A stretch of DNA of 64,000 nucleotides, taken from Balanoglossus misakiensis. Lineage: Eukaryota; Hemichordata. Numbering within the stretch: position 1 is the first letter of the stretch; every line of letters begins with the position of its first letter. Made by a program: the position numbers and the translations under genes. The stretch is taken from assembly GCA_040954595.2 (NCBI GenBank), contig CM082583.2, forward strand, positions 1,054,001-1,118,000, written 5' to 3'. The notes under the pieces are model-generated. The model worked only from the letters and a program-made list of their open reading frames with translations, did not search any database and was not told the origin of the DNA. Of the stretch, positions 11,301-21,455 are shown piece by piece.

Positions 11301-12759
11301 GATAAAACCATAGAAATAAACAACTATGGACCAACCCATTTAGAGTGGCTTCCTTCTCGTCAGCGATGGCATCTTCCGTCGAGTCATTTGCAACCTTCTC
11401 TATTGCCACGCCCACTTCTCGCTCTCTCCTCTTCAAGGTGCTATGATGAATTGCTGGAATATTCAAGGAAGTCAGGAGACTGTTGAGCTGTCGACATCCA
11501 ATCCCAGCGTGTATTATACCTGAAATAATAGGATCAAACAATGAACTGCATATCATCGATTATCAATAGCAAAAACAAGAGAAACATCCCGAATAACTGT
11601 CCTATCCAATCTTGCTTTGCGTTGCAGGACTTGGGTCCTGCTGCTACGACTGTGTTTGAAGGCGTAGCCACAAGAAAAGCGGCACATGCAGCACTTTCAC
11701 GCCCAGTTATCTGCGCTATGGGCCATCTTGACATCAAATGCAGATGTAAACAAACATGGCGGCAGTCGATGACGCTCGTGACCTCAACCACGACAATAAA
11801 AACATTCGTTTCAGTTTTCTTCTTCGTTTTAGAGTAACACTCGTCAGTCATTTCTATAAAAAATTCTAAGATATAAAACGAACTATCCTAAATAAGAAAC
11901 CGTACGGATATATCAAACACGGGGTATACACGCATCAGGTGACAACGGGTCGAGGTCATAGTGCAGTCATTGACTGAACGTAAACAAAACAAAGTTTTAT
12001 CGTACGAGTGGCTAGGCATAGACAGTGTATACGAAAAGAGCATTACAATTAAAAACAGAAATAATAATCGCCAGACTGGATGGTGCCATAGAAAATGAAA
12101 ATCTGCTCTCCTTGTGAGTTTTTTTGTCGTGACTTCTCCACGCGCGGCGATCGCGAGGACGTACGTGTTTAACAATAACATCAGACTGACAAGCGTACAA
12201 CCAAAATAAAAGTGTACGTTGAAAACTACCACTCTATCTAGCTAATAAACTGAAAAGTGTACAAACCTGAAGCCAATTTAGTATTCACGTCCCAGATCTT
12301 CCCATGTCTCTTGTCTGTCGATATCAAATTTACTTTTTCGCACGCTTTGTTTTCGCATAATACGTGTAGCCAGCTGCCAAGACCGTGTACCGTTTCGTTG
12401 ATACACGACGACAATCGCAGAGGAAGGCCACATTCATTGCATGCGTTCAAATTTTCGGCAAGAACGCCCAAGTCGACGACTCGTCGACCACTTTTCCAGT
12501 CTTGTGACACCAAAACATCTTCATCGGTATCAACATCGCTGCTGTCACCGACGACTTCCTCGCGTACAACAAAACCAACGTCACATTTAAATCCTCCTCG
12601 TTTTGCAAGATAGGAGTGGTCGTGATGAAAATTGTCGATCTCTTTTTTAAATTTCTTTGTCTTCCACGCAGTTCGCACGGAGCGCTGAACATGTTGACGG
12701 CGAATTTTTTCTTTCCCAGAAACAAATTTCCCACCTTTGCGAACTGCAGCAGACGACAT
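8356..12759 (-). CDS. Mutator-like DDE transposase fused to a DEDDh 3'-5' exonuclease, seven exons
   Basis: Exons (minus strand) 12759-12267, 11519-11336, 11162-11077, 10948-10155, 9960-9750, 9542-9432 and 9146-8356 keep phase throughout and give 889 residues without a stop. Residues 1-520 match the Mutator-like transposase domain of invertebrates: a CNEC...C..KAC zinc-binding part (about 105-150), DVNTKLASG, SVDGAWQTRG with the first acidic residue D238, GDED (330-333), and NESLN with E477, consistent with an RNase-H-fold DDE triad. Residues 616-889 are a DnaQ-type exonuclease: DLETTGFG (D620, E622), a NVKNFD motif (D711) and HDALADV (H769, D774), so all five DEDDh positions are present. A basic linker (about 540-570) joins them. 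Transposition and end-processing by one protein is an inference. No break is seen. Confidence 0.88.
11520..12266 (-). other. First intron of the transposase-exonuclease gene
   Basis: The intron is 747 bp. The donor is TCAG|GTTTG and the acceptor TTTCAG|GTAT on the minus strand; the flanking exons join as LASG followed by IIHAGIG. An open frame of about 105 codons (11534-11851, minus) lies within it, but it has no family likeness and is not needed by the model. It could be a retained-intron isoform. Confidence 0.7.
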
Positions 12760-12799
12760 CGCTGCTCTTTAAACTGACCTGAACTGACCCTCAACTTTT

Positions 12800-12865
12800 C
12801 AATACGTCACACTACGTCATGCGCAAAAATATGCGCAGTTTCCGGTTTTTATTCTGCGCATACAT
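12800..12865 (-). promoter_or_regulatory. Promoter-like motif cluster upstream of the transposase-exonuclease gene
   Basis: Within about 100 bases of the ATG lie two TACGTCA (CRE-like) sites near 12804 and 12814. Three TGCGCA (NRF1 half-site) motifs lie near 12820, 12832 and 12856. Such clusters are typical of TATA-less CpG promoters. This is a motif reading only. Confidence 0.35.
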
Positions 12866-13025
12866 CCTTAAAGTGGACCATATATGACGTAATCTCTGCC
12901 CGGGTGCTTTTCAGGCTACCTGCAGGGAAAAATGATCGAGTCTCCCCGGTTTTGATGTGCGAGTTTATCGCTTCCCAGTACAAAAATCCAACTTTGTAGC
13001 CAGTTGAATGAACGGAAATTGTTTA

Positions 13026-13073
13026 CAAACAAACAAACAAACAAACAAACAAACAAACAAACAAACAAACAAA
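13026..13073. repeat. (CAAA)n microsatellite
   Basis: About twelve tandem copies of a CAAA tetranucleotide. No gene overlaps it; it lies between the transposase-exonuclease gene and the next minus-strand frame. Confidence 0.95.
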
Positions 13074-13234
13074 AATTAACAACATAATAACCACGATTCA
13101 GCACATTTGTTAATTATCGAGTACATTCTTTAATCAAATTCAGTCAAAACTCGTTCGTGTGAAAATATTACATATAAACTGTGCACGCACATCAAATATC
13201 CAAAATCACTGTCGTCATGAAAAGGACAGTTTGT

Positions 13235-14320
13235 TCAACCACCGCCCATATCATCATCATCGTCGTCGTCATCATCATGAAAGGCGTACGGGTCTGCAGA
13301 GGTGCCACTACTCTCCTGAAGCGGTAGATTCCTATAAAATTCTATTGCCTCCGGAGACAGGTAATTTTTGGCTAAACTCTGAAGATCCCGCCAAACTTTG
13401 CTCGCCAGTGGTCGACGTTCCTGATAAAGTTTGTTCAGCGTACAATCTTGTAAACGCCGGTTCTGCTTCTTCTTTCTAAAGTCGACTACAATCGGGGTCT
13501 CGCTTGGATCTAGAGATGTTCTCACCCAAACTTTATCTGCATGACTAAATGTTCTGAGGTTGCCGTCGGTATCAAGCCTTTCTCCTTCTCCAAAATTAAA
13601 ATAGTGCATGGCTTGGTAGTAAAAAGTTACATTGTTTGTATCTGCATAACGCACAACGTACTCATTTTTCAGGAAATCAGAATAATTGAAAAAGTCTCTG
13701 TGAGTCATCTCCGTAACTCCAATGTTCCCATTCAGAGAAGATCCTCGAATCACAGATGTCCAATCGTGAGGTGTCTCTATACTCTGGAAACGACTTGCAT
13801 GCCTTTCAATGGACGCAAAAACTCGGTCACAGGTGGAGTACGTGTGTCCAGCCACAAGAGTTTTATAGTCAATTCGTCGAAACACGCCCTTTCGTAACAG
13901 ATAGTCATAGTAAAACATTAACTTCCCACACTTGAATTCGGCACGGCAGTTGTCGCTGTAAATAACTGCATGTCTGCTGGTCACACCCGAGTTATAAAAA
14001 AAGTGATTTAGACAGGTAATAACTTCATCGGGAGACTTTCTGCTATCGAGCTCTGTCCATACATAACAATGCATCTTTTCCGTTGTCCCGTTGTAAATTC
14101 CAAGGAGCTTCATTTGCAATTTCGATTTAAAGTAAAAGTCTTCAGAGCTGAGTTTAGGAACCGGCAATGACTTGTGGAAGTCCATATGTAGCACCATCCA
14201 ATCGTTGGTCGTACAAAACCTCTGTTCGTTTTCCACCACACCTTCCATGCTCTGACAGCATTGTTTAGCAATAAAAAAGAACGGTTGCCGACAACTATAG
14301 AGGCACCCAACAGCTCGCAA
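13235..14320 (-). CDS. Transposase-like RNase-H-fold protein, C-terminal (catalytic) half
   Basis: An open frame of 361 codons without introns. It has the motif series of the large invertebrate family related to Pfam DUF7869: MDFHKSLPVPKL (near 46-57), YVWTELDSRKSPDEV, IYSDNCRAEFK (near 119-129) and GHTYSTCDRVFASIERH (near 158-174). The D, SDNC, and GHT...D...E residues are candidates for the metal-binding triad of an RNase-H-like transposase. The C-terminus is a run of nine aspartates encoded by a GAT/GAC repeat. In the family as I know it, a zinc-binding N-terminal half precedes this in the same protein; here that half is encoded divergently from 14412 on the plus strand. The start is uncertain because a different frame is open to 14364. 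Confidence 0.7.
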   Translation of the reverse strand: MRAVGCLYSCRQPFFFIAKQCCQSMEGVVENEQRFCTTNDWMVLHMDFHKSLPVPKLSSEDFYFKSKLQMKLLGIYNGTTEKMHCYVWTELDSRKSPDEVITCLNHFFYNSGVTSRHAVIYSDNCRAEFKCGKLMFYYDYLLRKGVFRRIDYKTLVAGHTYSTCDRVFASIERHASRFQSIETPHDWTSVIRGSSLNGNIGVTEMTHRDFFNYSDFLKNEYVVRYADTNNVTFYYQAMHYFNFGEGERLDTDGNLRTFSHADKVWVRTSLDPSETPIVVDFRKKKQNRRLQDCTLNKLYQERRPLASKVWRDLQSLAKNYLSPEAIEFYRNLPLQESSGTSADPYAFHDDDDDDDDDMGGG

Positions 14321-14411
14321 CGATTTTTTTTCCGAACGTGAAGTCGTTCGTTCGTTTGTTCCATGCCGCGTTTAGTCAGTCAGTACTTGAACAAATACTT
14401 CAGCTGTGACC
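14321..14411. promoter_or_regulatory. 91-bp divergent intergenic region
   Basis: This is all that separates the ATG of the minus-strand half from the ATG of the plus-strand half of the transposase-like system, so both would have to share a bidirectional promoter or start from outside. It contains a T8 run and repeats of GTTC/TCGTTCG, with no TATA box. The plus-strand start sits in GTGACCATGG, an ideal eukaryotic initiation context. Confidence 0.4.
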
Positions 14412-15368
14412 ATGGCCTGCCGGGGAGTTGCTTATGCGTGGGAACCCATTCCTGTGTGGCAGCAACGCAGAACCGAACTGTCAGCTCGAGCCAACAAGCC
14501 ACGTAGGAATTCTAAAAAGACGTGTCCGAGACAAAAACCAAGGAAAAATCGCCCTTTTCCAGATATTGACAGTCTTTCCTTGGAATGCGCCTGCGTTCAA
14601 GGGAATTGTCTGCGGAAGCTTGGGAGTACGCATGTTTTAGGCACCACGAGAAAATATTTTGATGGTCGCGTGTATAATGAACAGAACTTGATGCTCTACA
14701 AACTGATGGATATACAGATGAAGTCACACAAGAAATCGGTTCGTTATCACCTGGTGAATGAAGGCGGTGAAACGGTTACTGTCTGCAAAAATGCATTCCT
14801 GAAATTATTTGGCATTAGTGAGAGGCGGACTAGAACCGTTCTAAGCAAAATGATGCACTGTTCAACTGGTCTGATGCCAGATGCAAGGGGCCGACACAAA
14901 GGGCATCGTCGGAAACTCAATCCAAATTTGCTGACTGATATCACTGAACACGTACGCAGGCACAGAATTGTAGAATCTCACTACTGCAGGAATCCTCGAT
15001 TTAAACCGTACCTGGCGCCGGACCACAGTATATCGCAGTTACACCGAGAGTTCATAACCAACCAATCTCTTCTGGGAAGAACAACTGTCAGTTATACGAT
15101 ATTTCGTAAAATTGTGAGAGAGGACCTAAATACGGGACTCAGAAAACCCCATGAAGATACATGTATAAAGTGTGATACTTATGTAAATAAGAAAAAACAC
15201 GCCAGCCCAGCTTTGAAAATTCAATTACAGCATGAACATGACGGACATTTGAAAGTAGCTGATTTTCACTATGCATGTCACCACTATGATTTCAAAATCC
15301 TTGCAAAACAGAGAGATTCTGACACAAACAGTGAACCACGTTGGCCACAGTGGAAAGAAACTAGTTAG
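14412..15368 (+). CDS. Transposase-like protein, N-terminal (DNA/zinc-binding) half
   Basis: From the ATG at 14412 (context ACCATGG) the frame encodes 318 residues without introns. The order of motifs is a basic N-terminus, ECACVQGNCLRK, a VCKNAFLKLFGISERR helix, DARGRHKGH, SHYCRNPRFKPYL, VSYTIFRKIV, and EDTCIKCDTYVNKKKH with a C..C pair. This is the region that in the DUF7869-related family normally precedes the D...SDNC...GHT catalytic part. Here the frame stops after PQWKETS, at the linker between the two halves, and the catalytic half is on the other strand. AATAAA at 15732 is a possible poly(A) signal. It may be a split two-gene transposase, or the product of an inversion. Confidence 0.7.
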   Translation: MACRGVAYAWEPIPVWQQRRTELSARANKPRRNSKKTCPRQKPRKNRPFPDIDSLSLECACVQGNCLRKLGSTHVLGTTRKYFDGRVYNEQNLMLYKLMDIQMKSHKKSVRYHLVNEGGETVTVCKNAFLKLFGISERRTRTVLSKMMHCSTGLMPDARGRHKGHRRKLNPNLLTDITEHVRRHRIVESHYCRNPRFKPYLAPDHSISQLHREFITNQSLLGRTTVSYTIFRKIVREDLNTGLRKPHEDTCIKCDTYVNKKKHASPALKIQLQHEHDGHLKVADFHYACHHYDFKILAKQRDSDTNSEPRWPQWKETS

Positions 15369-16667
15369 TCACTTGTTTCTCAGAAACGTTTTGTAAAGTG
15401 CATAATCTAATGTGTCATTTAAAGACTGTAAACAACAAACACATTCTATGTAATTCATCCATGTTTATTGAGAACAAAAAATTGGAGTTTGCTCTACACA
15501 ACGTCTAATTTTTACTTTGATGGCAGTGACACAGGGAAAACATCAGATATGCTTACTTTCTGGTATGTTAGCTTATGCAAATGACCTATGTCTCAATCAC
15601 ATATTTATAGGGTGAGTGAAGGCAGAAATGTATCATTCTGGTCAACATGACCGGTTCAGGTAAATGACACATTCAAAATTTATAGTTGATTAAAATACTT
15701 GTACAAAAATGCAATATTGTCTGTAAACATAAATAAAACCAGGGCCAGGAATGCACATGGAACTTTACTGGTCTGATGCCAGATGCAAGGGGCCGACACA
15801 AAGGGCATCGTCGGAAACTCAATCCAAATTTGCTGACTGATATCACTGAACACGTACGCAGGCACAGAATTGTAGAATCTCACTACTGCAGGAATCCTCG
15901 ATTTAAACCGTACCTGGCGCCGGCCCACAGTATATCGCAGTTACACCGAGAGTTCATAACCAACCAATCTCTTCTGGGAAGAACAACTGTCAGTTATACG
16001 ATATTTCGTAAAATTGTGAGAGAGGACCTAAATACGGGACTCAAAAAACCCCATGAAGATACATGTATAAAGTGTGATACTTATGTAAATAAGAAAAAAC
16101 ACGCCAGCCCAGCTTTGAAAATTCAATTACAGCATGAACATGACGGACATTTGAAAGTAGCTGATTTTCACTATGCATGTCACCACTATGATTTCAAAAT
16201 CCTTGCAAAACAGAGAGATTCTGACACAAACAGTGAACCACGTTGGCCACAGTGGAAAGAAACTAGTTAGTCACTTGTTTCTCAGAAATGTTTTGTAAAG
16301 TGCATAATCTAATGTGTCATTTAAAGACTGTAAACAACAAACACATTCTATGTAATTCATCCATGTTTATTGAGAACAAAAAATTGGAGTTTGCTCTACA
16401 CAACGTCTAATTTTTACTTTGATGGCAGTGACACAGGGAAAACAACAGATATGCTTACTTTCTGGTATGTTAGCTTATGCAAATGACCTATGTCTCAATC
16501 ACATATTTATAGGGTGAGTGAAGGCAGAAATGTATCATTCTGGTCAACATGACCGGTTCAGGTAAATGAAAACATTCAAAATTTATAGTTGATTAAAATA
16601 CTTGTACAAAAATGCAATATTGTCTGTAAACATAAATAAAACCAGGGCCAGGAATGCACGTGGAACT
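14867..16667. repeat. 902-bp tandem duplication of the transposase-like gene tail
   Basis: Copy A (14867 to about 15766) and copy B (15767 to about 16667) match at a constant offset of 902 bp through coding sequence, stop codon and 3' flank, with only a handful of differences (for example D/A at one codon and R/K at another). Copy A joins copy B, and copy B joins satellite array 2, at the same sequence, TGGAACTTTACT. The 3' flank has no other gene content. Confidence 0.95.
15776..16270 (+). pseudogene. Duplicated 3' fragment of the N-terminal transposase-like gene
   Basis: The frame runs from the MPDARGRHKGH methionine to the same PQWKETS stop, 164 residues, almost identical to the parent. 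The N-terminal 150 residues, including the first cysteine cluster, are missing and there is no promoter of its own apart from the parent's 3' flank. It retains an AATAAA at 16634. It is open but truncated, so a functional product is unlikely. Confidence 0.8.
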
Positions 16668-18769
16668 TTACTTGGTGGCGTGCCGGGAAAGAAGGTGCTC
16701 TCCTCTGCTCAACTGCCACCAATAAACTGGCCCACAGCAGATGAGTTCATTTCAACAGGTGCCAAGCTCTTCGGCTAGAATAGATAAAATATATTGATGC
16801 CACAATGAATGAATGAAAACAGTATGATTGACCAGGCAATGGAGCTCTCCAATGGCACGTAAGAATCTAGAATAGGCAAATTTGCAATTACACTCACTCG
16901 CATGAATGAATGCTGGCATCTGTGGTGGGCGGCGTGGAACTTTACTTGGTGGCGTGCCGGGAAGGAAGGTGCTCTCCTCAGCTCAACTGCCACCAATAAA
17001 CTGGCCCACAGCAGATGAGTTCATTTCAACAGGTGCCAAGCTCTTTGGCTAGAATAGATAAAATATATTGATGCCGCAATGAATGAATGAAAACAGTATG
17101 AATGACCAGTCAATGGAGCTCTCCAATGGCACGTAAGATTCTAGAATAGGCAAATTTGCAATTACACTCACTCGCATGAATGAATGCTGGCATCTGTGGT
17201 GGGCGGCGTGGAACTTTACTTGGTGGCGTGCCGGGAAGGAAGGTGCTCTCCTCAGCTCAACTGCCACCAATAAACTGGCCCACAGCAGATGAGTTCATTT
17301 CAACAGGTGCCAAGCTCTTTGGCTAGAATAGATAAAATATATTGATGCCGCAATGAATGAATGAAAACAGTATGAATGACCAGTCAACGGAGCTCTCCAA
17401 TGGCACGTAAGATCTGTCTTGAAATTGCAGAAAGTACTCTAATTTGAAACAGGGTTAAAGACCATACAACACACCCAGCAGTGAGGGCGCTTTAGTGCAT
17501 GTACACAATTAATAATTGATGCAGGACGGCTTGCCAATTAAATGTCTATTTTACAGAAAATATAAGGTACTTTCACCATTTCCATTACAGATCTAGAATA
17601 GGCAAATTTGCAATTACACTCACTCGCATGAATGAATGCTGGCATCTGTGGTGGGCGGCGTGGAACTTTACTTGGTGGCGTGCCGGGAAGGAAGGTGCTC
17701 TCCTCAGCTCAACTGCCACCAATAAACTGGCCCACAGCAGATGAGTTCATTTCAACAGGTGCCAAGCTCTTTGGCTAGAATAGATAAAATATATTGATGC
17801 CGCAATGAATGAATGAAAACAGTATGAATGACCAGTCAATGGAGCTCTCCAATGGCACGTAAGATTCTAGAATAGGCAAATTTGCAATTACACTCACTCG
17901 CATGAATGAATGCTGGCATCTGTGGTGGGCGGCGTGGAACTTTACTTGGTGGCGTGCCGGGAAAGAAGGTGCTCTCCTCAGCTCAACTGCCACCAATAAA
18001 CTGGCCCACAGCAGATGAGTTCATTTCAACAGGTGCCAAGCTCTTTGGCTAGAATAGATAAAATATATTGATGCCGCAATGAATGAATGAAAACAGTATG
18101 AATGACCAGTCAACGGAGCTCTCCAATGGCACGAAAGATCTGTCTTGAAATTGCAGAAAGTACTCTAATTTGAAACAGGGTTAAAGACCATACAACACAC
18201 CCAGCAGTGAGGGCGCTTTAGTGCATGTACACAATTAATAATTGATGCAGGACGGCTTGCCAATTAAATGTCTATTTTACAGAAAATATAAGGTACTTTC
18301 TCCATTTCCATTACAGATCTAGAATAGGCAAATTTGCAATTACACTCACTCGCATGAATGAATGCTGGCATCTGTGGTGGGCGGCGTGGAACTTTACTTG
18401 GTGGCGTGCCGGGAAGGAAGGTGCTCTCCTCAGCTCAACTGCCACCAATAAACTGGCCCACAGCAGATGAGTTCATTTCAACAGGTGCCAAGCTCTTTGG
18501 CTAGAATAGATAAAATATATTGATGCCGCAATGAATGAATGAAAACAGTATGAATGACCAGTCAACGGAGCTCTCCAATGGCACGTAAGATCTGTCTTGA
18601 AATTGCAGAAAGTACTCTAATTTGAAACAGGGTTAAAGACCATACAACACACCCAGCAGTGAGGGCGCTTTAGTGCATGTACACAATTAATAATTGATGC
18701 AGGACGGCTTGCCAATTAAATGTCTATTTTACAGAAAATATAAGGTACTTTCTCCATTTCCATTACAGA
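16668..18769. repeat. Satellite array 2, same 274/452-bp family as array 1
   Basis: Units start at 16668, 16942, 17216, 17668, 17942 and 18394. Spacings are 274, 274, 452, 274, 452, and a final long unit that stops exactly at the TTACAG end of its 178-bp module. Orientation is the same as array 1. The first unit is the most diverged. It is followed directly by an (AT)n tract. Confidence 0.95.
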
Positions 18770-18832
18770 TATATATATATATATATATAGTAGAGTGTGC
18801 AAGGGAACTAAGGCTGTTTTGACATAGGCGGT

Positions 18833-18880
18833 GTATTACTGTTCAGTTTCGTGTAAGCGGGGCCTACACTCGTCAGATAC
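18833..18880 (-). ncRNA. Hammerhead ribozyme motif, copy A
   Basis: On the minus strand the bases fit a minimal type I hammerhead: stem I GTAT, core CTGACGA, stem II GTGTAG/TTACAC around a seven-base loop, core GAAA, a three-pair stem III CTG/CAG with an AA loop, then TA and the stem I partner ATAC. The predicted cut lies between 18837 and 18836. Hammerheads of this minimal type are known from Penelope-like element termini. Confidence 0.85.
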
Positions 18881-18947
18881 TGATGCCTGAATGATGGTGA
18901 AGGGTGTGGACAACAGGGAATTGGGTAGGGTGGATATGCAAATGGGC

Positions 18948-19508
18948 CTACATTTGAATGGGAGTGTGTATTGATTGGGGCTGTGTGGAGGGGTGCTGAT
19001 TGGCCAGATTCTTCAGGAGGAATTTGCTGGAGTGGCGGCATGTGCTGACGAGTTCGTTACGTTTGTTGAGTGTGGCTAGTTTTGGTTTGCATATGATGAA
19101 ATATTTTTCCCAAAGACATAGGTTGCATCTGTTGCTGGTGGGGGTATAGGGGCTAGCTTGTTTTATTGTTTTCCATGTGATTTTGTGTTCTATGTGCTCG
19201 TCCTTTAGTTTCCAAATGTATTTACTGAGTTCTGTACTGTTCTTTTTGGCGGCGTTCCTGAATGAGTCCTTGTGGTTGTTGAAGCGGGTCTTGAAGGTGT
19301 TGGCAGTTAGTCCGACGTAGGTTTGGTCTGGCTTGCTATCCTGCGTAGTAACGGTGGCTTGGTATACAATTGATTCGGTCAGGCAGTGTCCTGACATTGG
19401 GCAGTTTGCAGGTGACCGGCAGTTGCATTGTTTTTTAGTGCTGTTGTCGTTGTTGCTGGAAAGTACCGATTTGTTGTGATTCTGGATGGTTTGTGCTGTG
19501 TTGCTCAT
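18948..19508 (-). CDS. GIY-YIG endonuclease part of Penelope-like element copy A
   Basis: 186 codons from the first ATG after the shared stop; identical in arrangement to the copy B domain. It shows the CNCRS...CPMSGHC zinc-linker, IVYQATV, TYVGLT (the YIG-equivalent), FKTRFNNH and a SNRCNLCLWEKYFI block. It would nick target DNA if made, but as in copy B it is cut off from the reverse transcriptase by TAA. The RT portion of this copy is only its last 85 or so residues. Confidence 0.8.
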   Translation of the reverse strand: MSNTAQTIQNHNKSVLSSNNDNSTKKQCNCRSPANCPMSGHCLTESIVYQATVTTQDSKPDQTYVGLTANTFKTRFNNHKDSFRNAAKKNSTELSKYIWKLKDEHIEHKITWKTIKQASPYTPTSNRCNLCLWEKYFIICKPKLATLNKRNELVSTCRHSSKFLLKNLANQHPSTQPQSIHTPIQM

Positions 19509-19853
19509 GGTGCTGTAGCTTATTTATACTGTGTTCCGGTTGAATATCTTGTGGAGGGTGTGGCTTGGTGGGAATTCTTCGTTAATTATTTTGAGGAACT
19601 CTCTCCCTATATGTGTGGCGACGTTTTTACTGTACGGTGGGGTGTACCATATTGTGTTCCTGCTGCGGTTTCTCTTGTGGGCTTGTGGTTGTTCTGTTGG
19701 CGGCGTGAATTTCAGTTCATGTTTGTATCCGCTTTTGTAGATGGCCTGTTGGTATAGTGGTGCGGCCGTGTTGAAGCATTCGTCGTGCAACGAACTCCCA
19801 AATCGTATTACTACGCTCCCATGTGTCGAGCACTCTTCGCAAATACCACTGTC

Positions 19854-21440
19854 ATGGAACCCAGAAGTTTTGACTATTCAACGAAGAACATCGGACTACC
19901 ATCAGAACGTGAGTACAACAGGAAACTGATAGAAAAAACCGAGCACCTATGCAGACGCATGTGATGGAAAGCCTACTTCTTTCTAAACCCAGAAACACGT
20001 GCCATAAACAAAGAAACATACGGATTCAACTCAAAAAAGACACCACCGCAAATTCAAGAATTGGTAAGCTTTGAAGGCAGGCTGCTGAACATGATCGAAA
20101 ACATAAAATTTCAAAATATTAACTGCCGCTTCCAAAGACAACTAGCATCAGATGTTAGCAAAATCAAGAAATCCCAGGACCTCCTCGTACCAGCAGACAA
20201 ATCCAACAACTTTTACAAGATGGACCCCCCTTCCTACAATACCTTACTAAGCAAGAACATTACTAAGTCATATAAGAAGGTCCCCCCGGAAACCACCAAA
20301 ATGATCGAAACCGACGCCGCCCACATTGCAGCAAAACTAGACCTTGGTGACAGAATCAACACCACAGCCAAAAGGGAAGCATTCATAACCCTGAAAGACC
20401 ATAAGCCCAACTTCAAAAACAAGCCTACATGCCGTCTCATCAACCCAGCAAAATCAGAAATCGGAAAAATCAGCAAACAAATACTAGACAGAATCAACAA
20501 GAAAGTCATCACAAAGACAGGTCTCAACCAATGGAAGAGCACCAAAGCAGTTCTAAAATGGTTTAATAGCATCCCCAACAAGCACCAATATTCATTCATT
20601 GCATTCGATGTGGTAGACTTTTACCCATCCATCTCGGCCGACCTGCTCAACACAGCGCTGGAATTTGCATCCAACCATGATAATATCACAAATGACGATA
20701 AAGAAATTATCACCCATGCCAAGAGATCATGCCTCTTCAACGAAAATGAACAATGGACGAAAAAATCATCATCCAACCTATTTGACGTAACCATGGGGAG
20801 CTACGATGGCGCCGAAACATGCGAGCTTGTCGGCACATTCATACTCCACGAGATCACCAAAAAACACGGCAACCAATTTGGCCTATACAGGGACGACGGC
20901 CTCGGTATAATCAAGGCGTCAGCACGACAAGTGGAACGCAAAAAGAAAGACCTCTGCGCCATCTTCAACCAATATGGACTGAAAATCACAATCGAAGCCA
21001 ACAAAAAAATTGTGAACTTTCTCGACACCACCCTGAACCTAACCACCGGAAAATACCAGCCCCACACGAAACCCAACAACATACCGCAATACGTCCACAG
21101 CAAATCAAACCACCCACCAGGAATCCTCAAAAACATACCAGAATCCATCAACAAGCGACTCTCAGAAATTTCATATGACGACGAATGCTTCAACACGGCC
21201 GCACCACTATACCAACAGGCCATCTACAAAAGCGGATACAAACATGAACTGAAATTCATGCCGCCAACAGAACAACCACAAGCCCACAAGAGAAACCGCA
21301 GCAGGAACATAATATGGTACACCCCACCGTACAGTAAAAACGTCGCCACACATATAGGGAGAGAGTTCCTCAAAATAATTAACGAAGAATTCCCACCAAG
21401 CCACACCCTCCACAAGATATTCAACCGGAACACAGTATAA
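19854..21440 (+). pseudogene. Penelope-like reverse transcriptase, copy B
   Basis: The frame opens at ATG 19854 (or 19821), meets TGA at 19962-19964, resumes and runs to TAA 21438-21440. RT motifs are intact: LVPADKSNNFY near 20200, FITLKDHKPNF near 20380, the catalytic FDVVDFYPSI near 20604, and YRDDG near 20886, the second catalytic motif. It would copy element RNA at a nicked target. The TGA removes the N-terminal ~36 residues from the rest; translation would have to restart inside. The C-terminus HKIFNRNTV is the usual linker to the GIY-YIG domain, which continues in frame after the stop. Disrupted by two stops, otherwise well preserved. Confidence 0.85.
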
Positions 21441-21455
21441 ATAAGCTACAGCACC

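Larger units (their letters stand above)
18787..19783 (-). mobile_element. Penelope-like element copy A, 5'-truncated, inverted
   Basis: This is a nearly identical reverse-oriented copy of the 3' third of copy B. It contains the end of the reverse transcriptase (19790-19524), the whole GIY-YIG part (19508-18948) and the 3' flank with a hammerhead motif. It abuts the 5' end of copy B at about 19783 without spacer. Differences from B are few (for example T/M and T/I replacements), so the copies are young. It shares with B the stop codon between the two domains. Confidence 0.9.

Noticed and set aside
11534-11851. 105-codon frame as an extra transposase exon
   Set aside because: Exons 1 and 2 of the transposase-exonuclease join in phase across it and the family needs nothing between them.
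19428-19757. Hydrophobic frames antisense to the Penelope elements (also at 21207-21536)
   Set aside because: They are opposite-strand shadows of the RT/GIY-YIG coding sequence.
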